Shown here: one piece after another, positions 5,343-7,644 of the stretch | Layout of the letters: each line of letters starts with the position of its first letter | Position numbering within the stretch: position 1 is the first letter of the stretch | NCBI GenBank assembly: GCA_032117095.1 | Contig: JAULZZ010000055.1 | Location: 1-7,644, forward strand | Source of the DNA: REEB470 sp032117095 | Lineage (GTDB): Bacteria; Bacillota; Bacilli; Paenibacillales; YIM-B00363 | Direction of reading: 5' to 3' | DNA length: 7,644 nt | Notes under the pieces: generated by a model | Told to the model about the DNA's origin: nothing | Databases searched by the model: none | Seen by the model: only the letters and a program-made list of their open reading frames with translations | Made by a program: the position numbers and the translations under genes

Positions 5343-5612
5343 ATGGCGATTACACAAGAAAAAAAGCAACAGTTGATCATGGAACATCGCGTCCATGAAC
5401 AGGACACGGGTTCGCCAGAGGTACAAGTCGCATTGTTGACGGAGAACATCAACAGTTTGACGCAACATTTGCGCGAGCACAAAAAAGACCATCATTCGCG
5501 CCGCGGGCTGTTGAAGATGGTCGGTCAACGTCGCAAACTATTGGTGTACTTGAAGGAAAAAGACGTCAGTCGGTACAGTGCATTGATTGCCAAGCTCGGT
5601 CTGAGACGGTAG
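5343..5612 (+). CDS. rpsO: 30S ribosomal protein S15
   Basis: S15 is a primary binding protein of the 30S platform; it contacts the central domain of 16S rRNA. The product is 89 residues, the family length. Conserved signatures are MAITQEKK at the N-terminus, DTGSPEVQVALLTENI (20-35), LREHKKDHHSRRGLL (43-57), the core rRNA-binding block, and LGLRR at the C-terminus. It is transcribed from its own promoter at 5206-5234 and followed by pnp, the usual partner. A 60-nt inverted repeat lies between the two genes and may separate or process their transcripts. Confidence 0.99.
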   Translation: MAITQEKKQQLIMEHRVHEQDTGSPEVQVALLTENINSLTQHLREHKKDHHSRRGLLKMVGQRRKLLVYLKEKDVSRYSALIAKLGLRR

Positions 5613-5715
5613 TCTCTTATCATAGTACGGGAATAGCAATGGTACGTTTGAACCAAAGCAGCCACAATCGCCCGAAGCATCCGCAGACGAGTGCGTTGAG
5701 GATGGCGGTATTGCG

Positions 5716-5749
5716 GTTGATTTTGGTATGAACCGCATGCCAAATCAAC
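5716..5749 (+). repeat. Hairpin in the rpsO-pnp intergenic region
   Basis: GTTGATTTTGG (5716-5726) pairs with CCAAATCAAC (5740-5749), ten pairs with one bulged T. An alternative, mutually exclusive hairpin is GCGGTT (5713-5718) with AACCGC (5731-5736). No U-tract follows, so it is not a terminator by itself. It could protect the rpsO 3' end or be part of a pnp leader. Confidence 0.4.
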
Positions 5750-5753
5750 GGCA

Positions 5754-5813
5754 GGAAAAAATTTCTCATTCCTTTGGCGAACCATTCGCTTGAAAGGAAT
5801 ACAAATTTTTTCC
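5754..5813 (+). terminator. Long inverted repeat between rpsO and pnp: terminator or processing hairpin
   Basis: GGAAAAAATTT (5754-5764) is the exact complement of AAATTTTTTCC (5803-5813). Inside, ATTCCTTT (5768-5775) pairs with AAAGGAAT (5793-5800), and GCGA (5777-5780) pairs with TCGC (5786-5789). The inner stem followed by ACAAATTTTTT resembles an intrinsic terminator for rpsO, and the A-run on the left makes it look bidirectional. The whole 60 nt can also fold as one long hairpin in any read-through transcript, which would be a suitable double-stranded substrate for RNase III before pnp. In E. coli an RNase III site upstream of pnp is central to PNPase autoregulation; whether this works likewise is unknown. 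Confidence 0.6.
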
Positions 5814-5888
5814 TTATGACTCCATTGTAATTCGAATACATCGTGGACAAGTTACGTTTTTTTATGCGTCAAAATAAGGAGTGAAAAA

Positions 5889-7644
5889 ATGACGGAGCAT
5901 ACGAGTGAAGGTGTGACACGCGTCGAGCGTACCTTAGCAGGGCGCAAGATGATTTTGGAAACAGGCAGATTGGCAAAGCAAGCCAACGGCGCCGTACTCG
6001 TTCAGGTGGGCGACACGGTTGTCCTGTGTACGGTAACCGCATCTGCTGAGCCCAAACCTTTAGATTTTTTTCCTTTGACAGTCAATTACGAAGAACGTTT
6101 GTATGCTGTCGGGAAAATTCCAGGGGGGTTTATTAAGCGCGAAGGACGACCGAGTGAAAAAGCAATTTTGGCGAGTCGTCTCATCGATCGTCCGATTCGC
6201 CCGCTATTTCCCGAGGGATTTCGCAACGATGTGCAGATCGTCGCCTTGGTGTTGAGCGTCGACCAAGACAATTCGCCCGAGATGGCGGCGATGACGGGTG
6301 TTTCTGCGGCACTGAGCATTTCCAATGTACCGTTTGCAGGCCCTGTGAGCGGGGTAGTCGTCGGGAGAGTGAACGGGCAATTTATTGCCAATCCGACAGT
6401 AGAACAAGAGGCGCAGTCGGATTTATACGTGGTCGTCGCTGGGACGGCCGATGCCATCATGATGGTCGAAGCCGAAGCCAACGAAGTGCCAGAAGACGTC
6501 ATGGTCGAAGCGATCTTATTCGGGCATGCACAAATCCGACAGCTGATCGCCTTGCAACAAGAGTTGTGTGCGGTTGTTTCACAACCTAAGCTTACCGTCG
6601 TCGTGCATGAAGTCGATGCCGAGGTCGATGCACACGTGCGTGCGTATGCGTTGGCACGTCTGACGGATGCCGTATCCATCCACGACAAACAACAACGCAA
6701 CCAAGCGATCGAGGACATCCGTGCAGATGTATTGCGCCATTTTGGCGAACAATACGCCCAACAGCCCGATAAAATGGCAGACGTTGCCGAGCTCGTACAC
6801 AACATCGTCAAAGAAGAAGTGCGCCGACGCATCACCCACGACAAAATACGCCCTGACGGGCGACAACCTGCGGATATTCGCCCCATTACGTGTGACGTAT
6901 CGATTCTTCCGCGCACGCACGGATCGGGGCTCTTTACGCGTGGACAAACCCAAGCATTGAGCATCTGTACGCTTGGGGCCATCGGCGATGTCCAAATTTT
7001 AGACGGTCTCGGATTAGAAGAATCCAAACGGTTTATGCATCATTACAACTTCCCGCCATTTTCTGTTGGCGAAGCCCGTCCGTTACGGCCCCCGGGCAGA
7101 CGCGAAATCGGGCACGGTGCTTTGGGAGAGCGCGCATTGTCAAAAGTGATTCCCGCAGTCGACGTGTTTCCATACACGATCCGTGTGGTATCCGAAGTGT
7201 TGGAGTCCAACGGATCCACGTCCCAAGCGAGCATCTGTGCGGCTTCGATGGCGTTGATGGATGCCGGCGTACCTGTAAAAGCACCCGTCGCAGGCATCGC
7301 CATGGGATTGATCAAAAACGGCGCACATTATACGATTTTATCGGATATCCAAGGGATGGAAGACCACCTCGGAGACATGGATTTTAAGGTCGCCGGCACG
7401 GCGCAAGGCGTGACCGCCATCCAAATGGACATGAAGATTGATGGTATCGATCGGACGATTTTACAAGAAGCACTCACCCAAGCGCATATTGGCAGGCTAC
7501 ACATTTTACAAAAAATGAACGAAGCAATCGCAACTTCTCGTCCCCAGCTCTCCCCATATGCCCCGAAAATTATGGTCATGATGATCCATCCCGACAAAAT
7601 CCGTGATGTGATTGGGGCGGGGGGCAAAGTCATTAACAAAATTA
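5889..7644 (+). CDS. pnp: Polyribonucleotide nucleotidyltransferase (PNPase), N-terminal 585 residues
   Basis: PNPase is a trimeric 3'-5' exoribonuclease that uses phosphate to release nucleoside diphosphates in mRNA turnover. The ATG lies 7 nt after AAGGAG (5876-5881). The reading frame is open to the right edge. Layout: first RNase PH core about 12-145, with FFPLTVNYEERLYAVGKIPG; a helical linker region about 240-315; second RNase PH core about 325-545; then the start of the KH domain with its GAGG loop (576-579). The S1 domain is beyond the window. Catalytic features are present: FTRGQTQ (349-355), R404-R405 for RNA/phosphate contact, STS (443-445) for phosphate, and D492 and D498 for the metal. 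These match E. coli R398-R399, S437-S439, D486 and D492 with a constant offset of six. I see no convincing promoter of its own, so it may rely on rpsO read-through. Confidence 0.98.
   Translation, partial: MTEHTSEGVTRVERTLAGRKMILETGRLAKQANGAVLVQVGDTVVLCTVTASAEPKPLDFFPLTVNYEERLYAVGKIPGGFIKREGRPSEKAILASRLIDRPIRPLFPEGFRNDVQIVALVLSVDQDNSPEMAAMTGVSAALSISNVPFAGPVSGVVVGRVNGQFIANPTVEQEAQSDLYVVVAGTADAIMMVEAEANEVPEDVMVEAILFGHAQIRQLIALQQELCAVVSQPKLTVVVHEVDAEVDAHVRAYALARLTDAVSIHDKQQRNQAIEDIRADVLRHFGEQYAQQPDKMADVAELVHNIVKEEVRRRITHDKIRPDGRQPADIRPITCDVSILPRTHGSGLFTRGQTQALSICTLGAIGDVQILDGLGLEESKRFMHHYNFPPFSVGEARPLRPPGRREIGHGALGERALSKVIPAVDVFPYTIRVVSEVLESNGSTSQASICAASMALMDAGVPVKAPVAGIAMGLIKNGAHYTILSDIQGMEDHLGDMDFKVAGTAQGVTAIQMDMKIDGIDRTILQEALTQAHIGRLHILQKMNEAIATSRPQLSPYAPKIMVMMIHPDKIRDVIGAGGKVINKI

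Noticed and set aside
5790..5820. Possible pnp promoter TTGAAA with TATGAC
   Set aside because: The spacing would be 19 nt, the -10 match is weak, and the elements lie within the inverted repeat, so the match is probably chance.
5620..5850. 76-codon minus-strand frame with a hydrophobic C-terminal half between rpsO and pnp
   Set aside because: It could encode a small membrane peptide, but its start would be TTG without a proper ribosome site, the AAAGGA near an internal ATG is directly adjacent to it, and the frame runs through the long inverted repeat. Support is too weak.
6086..7027. 313-codon open frame on the minus strand inside pnp
   Set aside because: It is antisense to highly conserved PNPase codons. 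The product is serine-, threonine- and cysteine-rich, as expected from reading this gene backwards, and no start signal is present.
1..7644. CRISPR array, insertion sequence, tRNA or rRNA gene
   Set aside because: No regularly spaced repeats, transposase, cloverleaf or rRNA segment was seen on either strand. The inverted repeats found are explained by RNA structures or are single.

Overview
The window looks like a chromosomal segment of a mid-GC member of the Bacillota, probably class Bacilli. The evidence is a glycine decarboxylase P-protein split into two subunits (GcvPA and GcvPB), the gene order gcvT-gcvPA-gcvPB behind a tandem glycine riboswitch that ends in an intrinsic terminator, strong AGGAGG ribosome binding sites with TTG as well as ATG starts, and an S15 protein very close to the Bacillus form. 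I cannot name the genus from the sequence.

Left part (1-3754, minus strand): the glycine cleavage operon reads right to left. A TTGACA/CATACT promoter (3726-3754) starts a leader of about 520 nt. The leader holds a leader-linker kink-turn, aptamer 1 (3598-3692), aptamer 2 (3339-3590) and a terminator (3284-3345) whose 5' arm overlaps the P1 helix of aptamer 2. Then come gcvT, gcvPA (about 20 nt later) and gcvPB (4-nt ATGA overlap, cut by the left edge). GcvT (T-protein) and the two halves of the P-protein work with H- and L-proteins encoded elsewhere to degrade glycine to CO2, ammonia and methylene-tetrahydrofolate. The riboswitch architecture predicts that glycine turns the operon on.

Middle (3755-5175): a divergent, strongly promoted gene encodes an exported, cysteine-rich putative zinc metallopeptidase of gluzincin type (HEIAH then EGHAVY). 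Its base composition drops sharply after the first third, and it sits between housekeeping genes, which suggests an acquired gene.

Right part (5206-7644, plus strand): rpsO (ribosomal protein S15) has its own promoter and a structured leader. It is followed by a 60-nt near-perfect inverted repeat and then pnp (polynucleotide phosphorylase), which runs off the right edge inside its KH domain. rpsO-pnp is the conserved order in many bacteria.

The most unusual element is aptamer 2 of the glycine riboswitch. All conserved core pieces are present, but its P3b arm, normally a short hairpin, is about 172 nt. It can be folded into a long interrupted helix with a tandem G.A internal loop that leads to a junction with two further hairpins, one capped by a GUAA tetraloop. 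Other points of interest are a perfect 16-bp palindrome at the predicted start of gcv transcription, the long hairpin in front of pnp, and the secreted metallopeptidase.
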